In this document: positions 8,551 through 18,000 of the stretch, one piece after another
Numbering within the stretch: position 1 is the first letter of the stretch
How the letters are laid out: the number at the start of each line of letters is the position of its first letter
From: Sphingobacteriaceae bacterium
GTDB taxonomy: Bacteria > Bacteroidota > Bacteroidia > B-17B0 > Aurantibacillaceae
Direction: 5' to 3'
Length of the DNA stretch: 38,300 bases
Assembly: GCA_023251725.1 (NCBI GenBank)
Contig: JAHEYG010000024.1
Span: 1 to 38,300, forward strand
The notes under the pieces: model-generated
Seen by the model: only the letters and a program-made list of their open reading frames with translations
Database searches by the model: none
What the model was told of the DNA's origin: nothing
Position numbers and translations under genes: made by a program

Positions 8551-9804
8551 ATGATTTTAGAACGAGATAACTGGCAGGAAATATTTGCAACTATTAAAAA
8601 AAATAAGTTGCGTACTTTTCTCACTTGTATGGGTGTAGGGTGGGGAATTTTTATGCTTGTAATTATGCTGGGTGCCGGCAACGGATTAAAACACGGCATC
8701 CTAAACGATTTTGCTGGAACTGCCACCAATAGTTTTTTTATGTGGGCGCAAAAAACCAGCAAAAGTTATAAAGGAATGAAACCCGGAAGAAATTTTAATT
8801 TTAATAACGCAGATGCCATGGCATTGGGACAGTTAGATGAAATTGGTGTTCTTTCCCCTCAAAATTCATTGGGAGATTATGATGGAAGCAACAATGTTAC
8901 TCGTGGAATAAAAGTCGGTGCTTTTCAGGTGCGGGGTTCTTATCCTAACATTAGCAAAATCGAATATATAAAATTGGCGAAGGGTCGGTTTTTAAATGAA
9001 CTGGATATAAAGGAAAAACGGAAAATTTGTATTATTGGTCCGCGTGTACGCGAAGTGTTATTTAAAAAAGATGAAGAAACAATTGGGCAATACATAAAAG
9101 TAAACGGTATTTATTTTAAAGTGGTAGGTGAAATGATAACAACCGGAAACGGTGAACAAGCGCGTGAACAATCGTCGCGCATTCAAATCCCTTTTTCTAC
9201 TTTTCAAAATGCTTTTAATTATGGTGATGTAATTGGCTGGTTTTCCATTTCTTCAAAAGCAGGAATGCCTTGTTCGGTAACAGAAGAAAAAGTAATGTCG
9301 GTGTTAAAAGACCGTCATAAAATTGCTCTGGAAGATAATTTGGCACTCGGCCACTGGAATATGGAAACAGAATTTGTAAAACTGAATGGTTTGTTCGCGG
9401 GTATAGAAGGATTAATTTGGTTTGTGGGAATAGGAACTTTAATTGCAGGTGTAATTGGAATTAGTAATATTATGCTCATCATTGTAAAAGAACGCACCAA
9501 AGAAATAGGAGTGAAGCGCGCTATTGGTGCCACACCGTATGATGTGATTACACAAATTATGCTGGAGTCTGTTTTTTTAACAGCTATTGCGGGAATAATT
9601 GGTTTATGGGTAAGTATTTTGTTACTCGAAGGATTGGATAATTTAATAGGAAGGGATGCGCCCATGTTCCAAAACCCTACAGTGGATATAAGTGTAGCGA
9701 TAAAAGCATTAATAATTTTAATTGTTGCGGGCGCGTTTGCAGGACTTATTCCCGCACGAAAAGCAAGTGCAGTAAATCCGGTTGAAGCATTGCGTTCGGA
9801 ATAA
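8551..9804 (+). CDS. MacB/FtsX-type ABC transporter permease (second)
   Basis: Paralogue of the preceding permease, 417 aa, with the same layout: N-terminal helix (about 20-42), periplasmic core, three C-terminal helices and the FtsX hallmark IVKERTKEIGVKRAIGATP, ending PVEALRSE. It lies 80 bp after the first permease with no obvious terminator between. Pairs of non-identical MacB-type permeases beside one ATPase and one adaptor are common in Bacteroidota and usually export peptides, antibiotics or lipids; the substrate here cannot be told from sequence. Confidence 0.92.
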   Translation: MILERDNWQEIFATIKKNKLRTFLTCMGVGWGIFMLVIMLGAGNGLKHGILNDFAGTATNSFFMWAQKTSKSYKGMKPGRNFNFNNADAMALGQLDEIGVLSPQNSLGDYDGSNNVTRGIKVGAFQVRGSYPNISKIEYIKLAKGRFLNELDIKEKRKICIIGPRVREVLFKKDEETIGQYIKVNGIYFKVVGEMITTGNGEQAREQSSRIQIPFSTFQNAFNYGDVIGWFSISSKAGMPCSVTEEKVMSVLKDRHKIALEDNLALGHWNMETEFVKLNGLFAGIEGLIWFVGIGTLIAGVIGISNIMLIIVKERTKEIGVKRAIGATPYDVITQIMLESVFLTAIAGIIGLWVSILLLEGLDNLIGRDAPMFQNPTVDISVAIKALIILIVAGAFAGLIPARKASAVNPVEALRSE

Positions 9805-9853
9805 ATAATTTGACAGTAGAAAAATGTAATTTGAAAATATAAAATTAGAAACT

Positions 9854-10969
9854 ATGATTAAGAAAATTATTAAGTATTTGTTTATCGCACTTTTGTTGGT
9901 AGGAATTGTATGGACATTTTATTTCTTATACAGCAAATCGCAGGAACCGCCGGTAACATTTAAAACTATTTCACCTTTTGATACGAGCATTGTTAAAAAA
10001 ACAGTGGCTACCGGTTCTGTAATTCCGCGACGCGAAGTAAATATGAAATCGCAGGTGTCGGGCATCATCGAAAAATTATACATTATAGCAGGGCAACAAA
10101 TAAAACAGGGCGATGTAATTGCTAAAATAAAAATTATTCCCAATATGGTTAATTTAGCCAACGCCGAAAACAGAGTTAATCAGGCGCAAATAAATGTTGA
10201 TAATGCAAAAATGGATTACGACCGCAATCAGATTTTATTAAATCAAAGTGTAATTTCAAAATCCGATTTTCAGGTGTTTGATTTGCGCTATAAAAATACG
10301 GGCGAAGAATTAAAAGCAGCCGAAAATAATTTACAATTAATTAAAGAAGGCGTTACCAAAGATGCCGGCAAAGCAACTAATACAATGGTAAAAGCCACCA
10401 TCAGCGGAATGGTTTTGGATGTTCCTGTAAAAGAGGGCGGACAAGTAATAGAAAGTAATACTTTTAACGAAGGCACAACAATTTCATCGGTGGCAAATAT
10501 GGGCGAAATGATTTTTGAGGGGAAGTTGGATGAGAGCGAAGTAGGGAAGGTAGCCGTTGGTTTTCCGATTGAATTAACTGTTGGTGCCATTGATAAACAA
10601 AAATTTGGCGCGACCTTAGAGTATATTTCACCGAAGGGGGTAACCGAAAACGGTGCCATACAATTTGTGATTCGCGCAAAAGTAGATGTAAATTCGCTGG
10701 GGAAAAATGTTTTGCGTGCCGGTTATAGCGCTAATGCGGATATTATTTTATCGCGTAAAGATAAAGTGACAGCAATACCCGAAAGTGTTTTGTTATTTGA
10801 AGGTGATAAAACTTATGTTGAGGTAGAAACCTCTAACCAAAACTTCGAGAAACGATTTATTAAAACCGGAATTTCGGATGGAATAAATATTGAAGTTACC
10901 GATGGATTAAAAAAAGGTGACAAAATTAAATTACCTAATCTGGTAAAAGCACCGCCGCAAATGGGTTAA
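9854..10969 (+). CDS. Periplasmic adaptor (membrane fusion protein) of MacA/HlyD type
   Basis: The 371-aa adaptor is anchored by an N-terminal helix (about 7-27) and links the MacB-like permeases to an outer-membrane channel. It shows the lipoyl-type half motifs around SQVSGIIEKLYIIAGQQIKQGDVIAKI and ATISGMVLDVPVKEGGQVIE, a short coiled-coil hairpin with NAENRVNQAQ between them, and a beta-barrel region at the C-terminal side. No TolC-like gene follows, so the outer-membrane partner must be encoded elsewhere. The stop overlaps the converging PAP2 gene by four bases. Confidence 0.9.
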   Translation: MIKKIIKYLFIALLLVGIVWTFYFLYSKSQEPPVTFKTISPFDTSIVKKTVATGSVIPRREVNMKSQVSGIIEKLYIIAGQQIKQGDVIAKIKIIPNMVNLANAENRVNQAQINVDNAKMDYDRNQILLNQSVISKSDFQVFDLRYKNTGEELKAAENNLQLIKEGVTKDAGKATNTMVKATISGMVLDVPVKEGGQVIESNTFNEGTTISSVANMGEMIFEGKLDESEVGKVAVGFPIELTVGAIDKQKFGATLEYISPKGVTENGAIQFVIRAKVDVNSLGKNVLRAGYSANADIILSRKDKVTAIPESVLLFEGDKTYVEVETSNQNFEKRFIKTGISDGINIEVTDGLKKGDKIKLPNLVKAPPQMG

Positions 10970-11928
10970 TTATTTTTTGAATTAACGAAATTTAAAACTA
11001 ATCCTGATATTGTCCAGCAACAAAATGTTGTTAAGAATGCGCTTAGAATTTCATTCCCGATTATGCGTGAAAATAAAGCCGAACATCCAATGTATAAAAG
11101 TATTGCAGTTACAACAGTAATTGCTCGTTTCCACCAAACACCAAAGGCAAAAGGAAATTTTTTGTAAGAAATAATTACCACCGATAAATTTACCGCAGTT
11201 ATTTCTGCAACACGGTTCAATGGTGCATGATGATAAAATAATAAACCCAATAAGGGCAGGCCCATAATAATTATCATATTTTTATTTTTCTGTAAAATTT
11301 CTCCCGATCTTTTTAATTCTAGTAAAAAATTTAGTTCGCTCTGATTTAAAATTAAAACCGAAAATAAAATTATTACGAGTAACCCTGCCGTCATCCCTCC
11401 CAACACATCTCCCAAATAATGCTGGGCCAAATACATTCGCGAAATCCCCGTGAGAAAAATTAATAAAATACTGATTAGTAAAATTATTTTTCTTGCAAAC
11501 AATATTGAAATTCCTAGCCATAAGGTGGTAATTAGAACCATGTGTCCCGACGGAAACCCGTTATCAATTTCGGTATTTGTTCTTGCTTTTTCTAACAAGG
11601 CCGGCGAAAATGATTCAAAAAAAGTTTTCGGTTCTAAATCACGCAAATTTGTTTCACCAACATTGTTTCCAAAAGTTTTTAAAGTGGTGTCAACTGCAAG
11701 CGGACGAGGATAATTTACATAAGATTTCAAAGTTCTCGAAACAATACTACCGCATAATAATATGTTTACCAAAATCCATCCTTTCTTAAAATTAATGGAA
11801 AACATAATAAAAAAAATGGTAAGCATTAAGGCAGTAGTGCCACCAAAAAAAGAAATGAATTTCATGAAGCCGATAAAAAATCCGTTCTCTAAAGATTGTA
11901 GTAAATGAAGGAGTTCTGTTTGAAACAT
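10966..11928 (-). CDS. PAP2-family membrane phosphatase
   Basis: Multi-pass membrane phosphatase of 320 aa, with about eight hydrophobic helices. All three catalytic motifs of the PAP2 superfamily are complete: K68-x6-R75-P76 (KSYVNYPRP), PSGH at 126-129 and SRMYLAQH at 163-170. Family members hydrolyse lipid pyrophosphates or phosphates such as undecaprenyl pyrophosphate, phosphatidic acid or lipid A 1-phosphate; the exact substrate cannot be assigned. The start codon overlaps the nadD stop as TAATG, so translation is probably coupled. The C-terminal third (about 215-320) is an additional hydrophobic region beyond the core fold. Confidence 0.88.
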   Translation of the reverse strand: MFQTELLHLLQSLENGFFIGFMKFISFFGGTTALMLTIFFIMFSINFKKGWILVNILLCGSIVSRTLKSYVNYPRPLAVDTTLKTFGNNVGETNLRDLEPKTFFESFSPALLEKARTNTEIDNGFPSGHMVLITTLWLGISILFARKIILLISILLIFLTGISRMYLAQHYLGDVLGGMTAGLLVIILFSVLILNQSELNFLLELKRSGEILQKNKNMIIIMGLPLLGLLFYHHAPLNRVAEITAVNLSVVIISYKKFPFAFGVWWKRAITVVTAILLYIGCSALFSRIIGNEILSAFLTTFCCWTISGLVLNFVNSKNN

Positions 11929-12524
11929 TATTTATAGAATTTATTTTTAATGATATACTTCCAAACTTTTTTGGGAAGAAAAAAACGAATATCTTTTTTA
12001 GCTTTTATAGAAGCGCGAATAAACGTAGAAGATATTTCAACAACAGGTGCTTTTGTTAAAATAATGCGCTGCATTGAGCTCGGCGAAATGTTTTTGTGAC
12101 TGATATTTTTCTTTTTTGTAATTCCTACTCTTGGATAAACATATAATTTATGATACTTTAATATGTCTTTATAATTTTTCCACTTATCCAAATTCTGTAA
12201 ATTGTCTTCACCAATAATTAAACTGAAAGTATGTTTCTTAAAATTTTGTTTAAGATATTTTAAAGTATTTATAGTGTAAGAAGGCTGAGGTAAATTAAAT
12301 TCCACATCAGAACTTTTAAATTTTGGAAAATCTTTAATGGCAATGTCTACCATTTCCAAACGCTCACCTCGGTGTAATAAACTATTTTTATCTTTTAAAG
12401 GATTGTGCGGAGAAACTACAAACCAAATTTCATCTAAATCGGTAAACTCTGCCATATAATTTGCAATAGCCATATGACCAATATGAATGGGATTAAAAGA
12501 ACCTAAAAATAATCCGATATGCAT
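11928..12524 (-). CDS. nadD: Nicotinate-nucleotide adenylyltransferase
   Basis: Transfers AMP from ATP to nicotinate mononucleotide, the penultimate step of NAD synthesis. The 198-aa protein has the nucleotidyltransferase signature GSFNPIHIGH (8-17) containing the HxGH motif, the substrate-binding region FVVSPHNPLKDK, and the C-terminal ISSTFIRA (SSTxIR) motif. Length and motif spacing fit the NadD family. It follows ribE with one base between the stop and start, so two vitamin/cofactor genes share this operon. Confidence 0.95.
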   Translation of the reverse strand: MHIGLFLGSFNPIHIGHMAIANYMAEFTDLDEIWFVVSPHNPLKDKNSLLHRGERLEMVDIAIKDFPKFKSSDVEFNLPQPSYTINTLKYLKQNFKKHTFSLIIGEDNLQNLDKWKNYKDILKYHKLYVYPRVGITKKKNISHKNISPSSMQRIILTKAPVVEISSTFIRASIKAKKDIRFFLPKKVWKYIIKNKFYK

Positions 12525-12525
12525 T

Positions 12526-13113
12526 TTAATCTTTGTTTAATAATTTGGCAACGTATTTTCCTAAAATGTCAAATTCTAAATTTACTTTATCTCCCACTTT
12601 TACGTTCTGAAAATTGGTATGTTCAAAAGTAAACGGAATGATATGTACCGAAAAAGAATTTGCTTTCGAATCAACCACCGTTAAACTACAGCCGTTAATA
12701 GTAATACTTCCTTTCTCAACAGTAATATATTTGGCATTCTTCTCATGTTCAAAAACAAATTCGTGACTGCCATTTAAATTATTTACGGAAGTACAAGTTG
12801 CGGTTGTGTCAATGTGGCCTTGCACAATGTGTCCGTCAAATCTTCCGTTTGCCAACATGCAGCGCTCAAGATTTATTAAATCACCGGCTTTTAACGAGTT
12901 TAAATTTGTTCGTTTTAAAGTTTCGTCAATGGCTGTTACTTTGTAAGAAATTCCATTTTTTGAAACGACAGTAAGGCACACGCCGTTATGCGCTACACTT
13001 TGATCAACTTTAAATTCGGGTGCGATGGAGCTGGCGAATGTAAAATGCAGATTGCTTCCTTCTTTTTCAATTTTTTCGAGCTTTGCTAAGGTTTCTATAA
13101 TTCCGGTAAACAT
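12526..13113 (-). CDS. ribE: Riboflavin synthase, alpha subunit
   Basis: Dismutates two molecules of 6,7-dimethyl-8-ribityllumazine into riboflavin. It begins with the family hallmark MFTGIIE and has two lumazine-binding barrel domains (about 1-90 and 91-190), with GHIVQGHID in the linker region and the second-domain SLTVVD motif. At 195 aa it has normal length. It sits three bases after the end of the TlpA-like gene and one base before nadD. Confidence 0.96.
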   Translation of the reverse strand: MFTGIIETLAKLEKIEKEGSNLHFTFASSIAPEFKVDQSVAHNGVCLTVVSKNGISYKVTAIDETLKRTNLNSLKAGDLINLERCMLANGRFDGHIVQGHIDTTATCTSVNNLNGSHEFVFEHEKNAKYITVEKGSITINGCSLTVVDSKANSFSVHIIPFTFEHTNFQNVKVGDKVNLEFDILGKYVAKLLNKD

Positions 13114-13116
13114 ATT

Positions 13117-14376
13117 TTATTCTTTAAGTAATTTATTGATGAGCGTTTCGGTTTGTAATTTATAATTATCGTAAGCTTTTCCGGTAGCCGGACCGCTAAA
13201 ACCTGTGTAAATAGAACGTACCAAATGTTTTTTATCTAAAATAATTGTGGTGGGAAAAGCCATTACTTTATTTAAAAACGGTAAACTTTCGGAAGCTTTT
13301 GCCGCGCCTGTTAAACCTGTAATTAAAATTTCGTATTCTACATTAAATCTGTTTTTCACTCTGGAAACTGCCGTTTTCGCTTTTTCAAATTCGGTAGAGC
13401 GCTCGTAAGCGAGAGCAATAATTTCTAAACCCTTACTTTTATTTTGTTTGTAAACTTCCGATAAATAAGCAGTCTCGTCCATACAATTCGGACACCACGA
13501 ACCCATGATTTGAATAATAACAGGTTTGTTCTCAAATTTTTTATCGTTAAGCGTTACCATTTTATTTTCGAGATTCGGAAACGAAATATTTATTTTTTCA
13601 TTTGGATTTTTTAAAAACGTTAAACTTTCCGGATTACGCAATTCAAATTTATCATTACGTTTGGCGGCCCATGTTTCGTGATGGTGCATCCCCGAATAAA
13701 AATCGCCTTTGGTAATTGAATTTCCATCCGCAGATTCAGCAGTAAATAAAAAAGCGTGCGAACCATCGAAGCAGGATAAATATAATTTGCCCTTGCTCAT
13801 CATTCCTTCTAAAAAACGATAATCGCCGGTCTCAGTTAAAAAAGTTCCGCTTACATAAACCGAACCGTTCTCATGGTGAAAAATACCAATGGCTTTGCTA
13901 CTGTCGGCATTGCCGGGACTAAAGTCACATTCCCATTTACCTTCGTAAAACGTGTGCGGTTTATCGGCAGGAAAAGGAAAACGATTTGTTTTATTATATT
14001 CGGCTCTAAACGCTAAAACATTTTTATCCTTGCGCGAATGATTTATCCAAACACCAAGTAATTCTCCGTTAATTAATTTGGTTCTGAACTCAGAATCAAA
14101 AACCGGCATTTTAAAGTTTAAGGAATCTTCTTTGATGGTAACATCTTCAACTAAAATTCTTTCAGTGGCGTTATGAATTACAATTTGATTCTTACCCGCC
14201 CGACTGGACGTCGGTCCGGGCGGGTTCTTGTAAACAATTTCAAAAGTAAAAGGCAGTTCAACGCCTTGTTCTTTGTTTAGTGTTAAAGTACCGCGCCACA
14301 TTCCTGCATTAATTTTATTTTGCGCGAATGAAGTACTAAAAGAAAAATAAATTAGGTATAAAAATAGTCTTTTCAT
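13117..14376 (-). CDS. TlpA-like thioredoxin-domain exported protein
   Basis: Secreted protein of 419 aa. ATG at 14376 is chosen because it begins MKRLFLYLIYFSFSTSFAQ, a clean signal peptide; a frame-open ATG at 14406 would put ten polar residues before it. The N-terminal part (about 20-260) is beta-rich and unassigned. The C-terminal part (about 270-419) is a TlpA/AhpC-type thioredoxin fold with GSWCPNCMDE, active-site cysteines C295 and C298, and a cis-proline context AFPTTIILDK. It probably acts as a periplasmic disulfide reductant. An in-frame GC-rich palindrome adds the peptide NPPGPTSSRAGKN near residue 55. Confidence 0.87.
   Translation of the reverse strand: MKRLFLYLIYFSFSTSFAQNKINAGMWRGTLTLNKEQGVELPFTFEIVYKNPPGPTSSRAGKNQIVIHNATERILVEDVTIKEDSLNFKMPVFDSEFRTKLINGELLGVWINHSRKDKNVLAFRAEYNKTNRFPFPADKPHTFYEGKWECDFSPGNADSSKAIGIFHHENGSVYVSGTFLTETGDYRFLEGMMSKGKLYLSCFDGSHAFLFTAESADGNSITKGDFYSGMHHHETWAAKRNDKFELRNPESLTFLKNPNEKINISFPNLENKMVTLNDKKFENKPVIIQIMGSWCPNCMDETAYLSEVYKQNKSKGLEIIALAYERSTEFEKAKTAVSRVKNRFNVEYEILITGLTGAAKASESLPFLNKVMAFPTTIILDKKHLVRSIYTGFSGPATGKAYDNYKLQTETLINKLLKE
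14194..14225. repeat. GC-rich palindrome inside the TlpA-like gene
   Basis: ACCCGCCCG (14194-14202) and CGGGCGGGT (14217-14225) form a perfect 9-bp stem around a 14-base loop, much more GC-rich than the gene around it. It is read in frame and encodes a Pro/Gly/Ser-rich loop between two predicted beta strands, as expected for a palindromic element inserted into a tolerant site. Confidence 0.7.
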
Positions 14377-14424
14377 TTTTGAGTAATTCTCTTCATAAAA
14401 ATACAAATATTTCGCGAATTTTTA

Positions 14425-14496
14425 GTGGGATTTTGTGTTTTAGAGCTTTAGTGGCAAGAAATATAGCCACAAAAACACAAAGGCACTAAATCCCAC
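14425..14496. repeat. Intergenic inverted repeat upstream of the TlpA-like gene
   Basis: GTGGGATTT (14425-14433) pairs with AAATCCCAC (14488-14496), and GTGGC (14451-14455) pairs with GCCAC (14466-14470) inside it; between them TGTGTTTT faces AAAACACA. The whole can fold into one long hairpin between the DUF922 gene and the TlpA-like gene. It looks like a dispersed repeat and could attenuate transcription between the two genes. Confidence 0.6.
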
Positions 14497-14508
14497 GAAA
14501 CTGTATGG

Positions 14509-15075
14509 TTATTTTTTATACGTGATTAAAACAGCCGTATTCTTAAACGAATCCAGTTCATGAATTCCTTCCATTATTTTTTTGTTCCAGCGGCGTTGGC
14601 CGTCACCATCCATCGAGCCGTTGCTTCCATCGTCATATTCATCCTGAAAAACATCCATTTCTTTATCTATAATTTTGTATAATGAATCACTTTTTGTTTC
14701 TAATTCCGAAAATGAAACATAATTATTTTCCTGCAATAATTTCCTCAACTTGCGCGAAAATAATTCTACCACATCATAATGTTTTTGTTCGTGTGCTAAA
14801 AGCGATTCGCTTATCCATAACTTTTTTTTCCAGGATTTTTTGCAGAAGAAAATGGCTTCAATGTTTACAGTGGCTGAATTTGAATTAGTATTGGTGAGTG
14901 TTTTTATGATATCGTAATGTGTAGAAGCGCCCGCAAACCTTGGTTCAGATTTACCACGAAAATCATCCCAGGTTAAGGGGCGGTTTTCATCCCACAAAAT
15001 AGTTTGGGGTTTCTCCGGTAAAGAAGAACACAAGAAAAAAAACGAAATCGGAATTATGAATAAAATAAATTTCAT
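14509..15075 (-). CDS. DUF922-family exported protein, putative zinc peptidase
   Basis: Exported protein of 188 aa with an N-terminal signal segment (1-19) and LCSSL near its end, which could be a lipobox-like site. The family-typical opening LTWDDFRG (34-41) is followed by LLAHEQKHYDV, whose HEQKH (95-99) has the HExxH pattern of zinc metallopeptidases. DUF922 proteins are described as secreted Zn-dependent protease-like; activity is not shown for this one. It lies 15 bases downstream of the leuS stop and is probably cotranscribed with it. Confidence 0.8.
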   Translation of the reverse strand: MKFILFIIPISFFFLCSSLPEKPQTILWDENRPLTWDDFRGKSEPRFAGASTHYDIIKTLTNTNSNSATVNIEAIFFCKKSWKKKLWISESLLAHEQKHYDVVELFSRKLRKLLQENNYVSFSELETKSDSLYKIIDKEMDVFQDEYDDGSNGSMDGDGQRRWNKKIMEGIHELDSFKNTAVLITYKK

Positions 15076-15090
15076 TTTTTGGCGATGAAA

Positions 15091-18000
15091 TTAAACTACA
15101 ATATTTACAATCTTATTATGCACCACAATTATTTTTTTAGGTGTTTTGCCTTCTAAATATTTTTGTGTTTGTTCTAATGACATTATTTCTTTTTCAATAT
15201 CTTCTTTGCTTAGCGACAAATCATATTCCTGAAAAAAGCGTGTTTTGCCATTGAAAGAAACCGGATAATTAAAAGCGCTCTCCACTAAATACGTTTCGTT
15301 AAACATTGGAAACGGTTCAAGCGCAATACTTTCTTTATGACCTAACTGATTCCACAATTCTTCGGCAATATGCGGCGCGTACGGCGAAACTAAAATTAAT
15401 AAAGATTCTAAAATTGAACGCTTGTTACATTTTAATTCTGTTAATTCATTTACACAAATCATAAAACTACTAACCGAAGTATTAAACGAAAAACGATCAA
15501 TATCTTCTGTAATTTTTTTAATTGTTTTGTGAAGAGTCTTCAATTCTGCTTTATTAGGAGTCTCATCATTTACATTTGTATAAAGCTTCCACAATTTTTT
15601 TAAGAAACCAGATACGCCCGTAATTCCATTGGTGTTCCAGGGCTTACTTTGCTCAAGCGGACCCAAAAACATTTCATACAAACGTAAAGTATCAGCACCA
15701 AAAGAATCTACAACTCCATCAAATCGTTCACCGTTTTCTTTTGTGTAACTTACTGGTGTTACTACATTTTTTTTTGATTTCGACATTTTCTCAACTTCAC
15801 TTTTAGTTTTAAATGTAGATTTCTCATCTGTTCCATATGAATAAAATAAACCATTTACCCAACAGCCTTCTTTGCAAATATAGAATTCAATGTCAGTGTT
15901 TTCTTTGTACTTAAAATATTTTAATATATCCAAAGTATTTGTTTCAACATAATTTATATCAACATGACTCTTATAATAATCATTTGAATTTTTGACTAAA
16001 TCTGCAGAAACAAAAATACTTGTAACTCCTAATGGTTTTGAATTAGAGATTTCAATTTTTGGAAGGATTGGTTCAATCAACTTATTAATTTCATCAATGT
16101 TAGTTGAAATTCCCATGATAATATGATTATTCTGATTATTAACACTGTATTCTGAGAATGTTTCTTTTGGAACGTATCTTAACTCAGACATCCCTTGAAT
16201 CATCCCTTGATTAATTAATTTTTTCGCGGGTTCATTAACAGAAATAAAGTTTAAGTCATGCAAAAATTTTGTCCAGAAGCGCACGTATAATAAATGTCCG
16301 GTACCATGTTCACTTCCTCCAATATATAAATCAACATTTCCCCAATAGTCAAGCGCTTTTTTGTCTGCAATAGCTTTGTCATTTTCTGGTTTAATGTGTT
16401 TAACATCTTGAACCATGTAGCGCAAAAAATACCAGGAACTTCCTGCCCAACCGGGCATCGTTGTCCATTCGTAATCAAATTGATTTTTGTATTTCCAATC
16501 TTTTGCGCGTGCTAAAGGTGGTTCACCGTCTTCAGTCGGTAAATATTTATCTACATCGGGTAAAACCAAAGGCAATTCATTTTCCGGCATCGCGTGCGGA
16601 ATACCATCTTTATAATAAATAGGAATCGGTTCTCCCCAATAACGCTGACGCCCAAACACCGCATCGCGCAAGCGGAAGTTTATTTTTCCTTTTCCTAAGT
16701 TTTTATTTTCAATTTCTTCAATGGCTTTTTTAATAGCTGCTTTAACCTCCAAACCGTTTAAAAAATCCGAATTAATTAATTTACCTTCTTTTTCATCGTA
16801 AGAATTTTCAGCCTCACCCCCGACCCCTCTCCCAAGGAGAGGGGAGTTAATTGGTGGTTCTATTACTTTTGGTATTGGTAAATTAAAATGTTTTGCAAAT
16901 TTAAAATCGCGTTCATCATGAGCAGGAACCGCCATCACAGCGCCTGTACCATAACCTGCCAAAACATAATCTCCCACCCAAACCGGTATTTTATTTCCTG
17001 TAAAAGGATGCTCCACAAAAGCGCCGGTAAAAACACCGCTCACTTTATTTACCTCGGCTTGTCGCTCGCGTTCACTTCTGTTTTTTGCTTTCTCTATATA
17101 ATCATCAACCGCATTTTTTTGTTCAGCCGTTGTAATTTGCGAAACCAATTCATGCTCGGGCGCAAGTGTTACAAACGAAACACCAAAAATTGTATCGGGG
17201 CGAGTAGTAAAAACGGAGATTTCAGCCTCACCCCCGACCCCTCTCCCAAGGAGAGGGGAGGACATTGTGTTTTTTATTTTTGTTATAACTGAATCAATAT
17301 TATTTAGGATTTCTTTGTTTGAAAAACGGATAACTTGGAATCCAAGTGAGTTTAAAATATTTGTTCTCTTTTCGTCTTGTTCTTTTGTTTGTTCATGAAT
17401 TTCTCCATCAACCTCAATGATTAACATTTTTTCCAAACAAATAAAATCGGCAATGTAAGTTCCAATAGGATGTTGACGGCGAAATTTTATTCCTAAATTT
17501 TTGTTTCGAATCAGTTGCCAAAGTTTATCTTCCGCAACTGTTTGCGGCTGACGATTACTTCGCGCAAATTGTTTTAAAGCCTCGTAAATAGTTGGGTCAG
17601 CAGTTTGCCAAAAATATTTCTTTTTATTTTCCTTCTCAGAATTTTCATCATTGCGTGCCTCTTCTCCTTTTTCCCTTGAAGAATCTCTATCCAAATTTGC
17701 CTCTTCTCCCTTCTCCCTTGGAGAAGGGCCGGGGATGAGGCTGAATGTCAAACTCGTTCCTTCGCTTCTCCCAATCCAATACCTCTGCGTTTCTTTTATA
17801 CTTTCACTCCAGTCAATTTTTTCTAATCCATCCAAAAGCCGCTGTGCGTAGGCCGTTATACGCATACTCCATTGTTTCATGAGCTTCCGTTCAACCGGGT
17901 GACCGCCACGCTCACTCACGCCGTCTTTTACTTCATCGTTTGCTAAAACGGTTCCTAAAGCCGGACACCAATTCACATACGCTTCTCCCAAATAAGTAAT

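Noticed and set aside
17221..17745. An intein in LeuRS
   Set aside because: No Cys/Ser at the first position, no His-Asn end and no splicing blocks are visible. The ends are DNA-level hairpin repeats read as peptide.
16807..17745. A CRISPR array from the repeated hairpins
   Set aside because: Spacing is irregular, the copies lie inside a coding frame, and the units are inverted terminal repeats, not direct repeats with short spacers.
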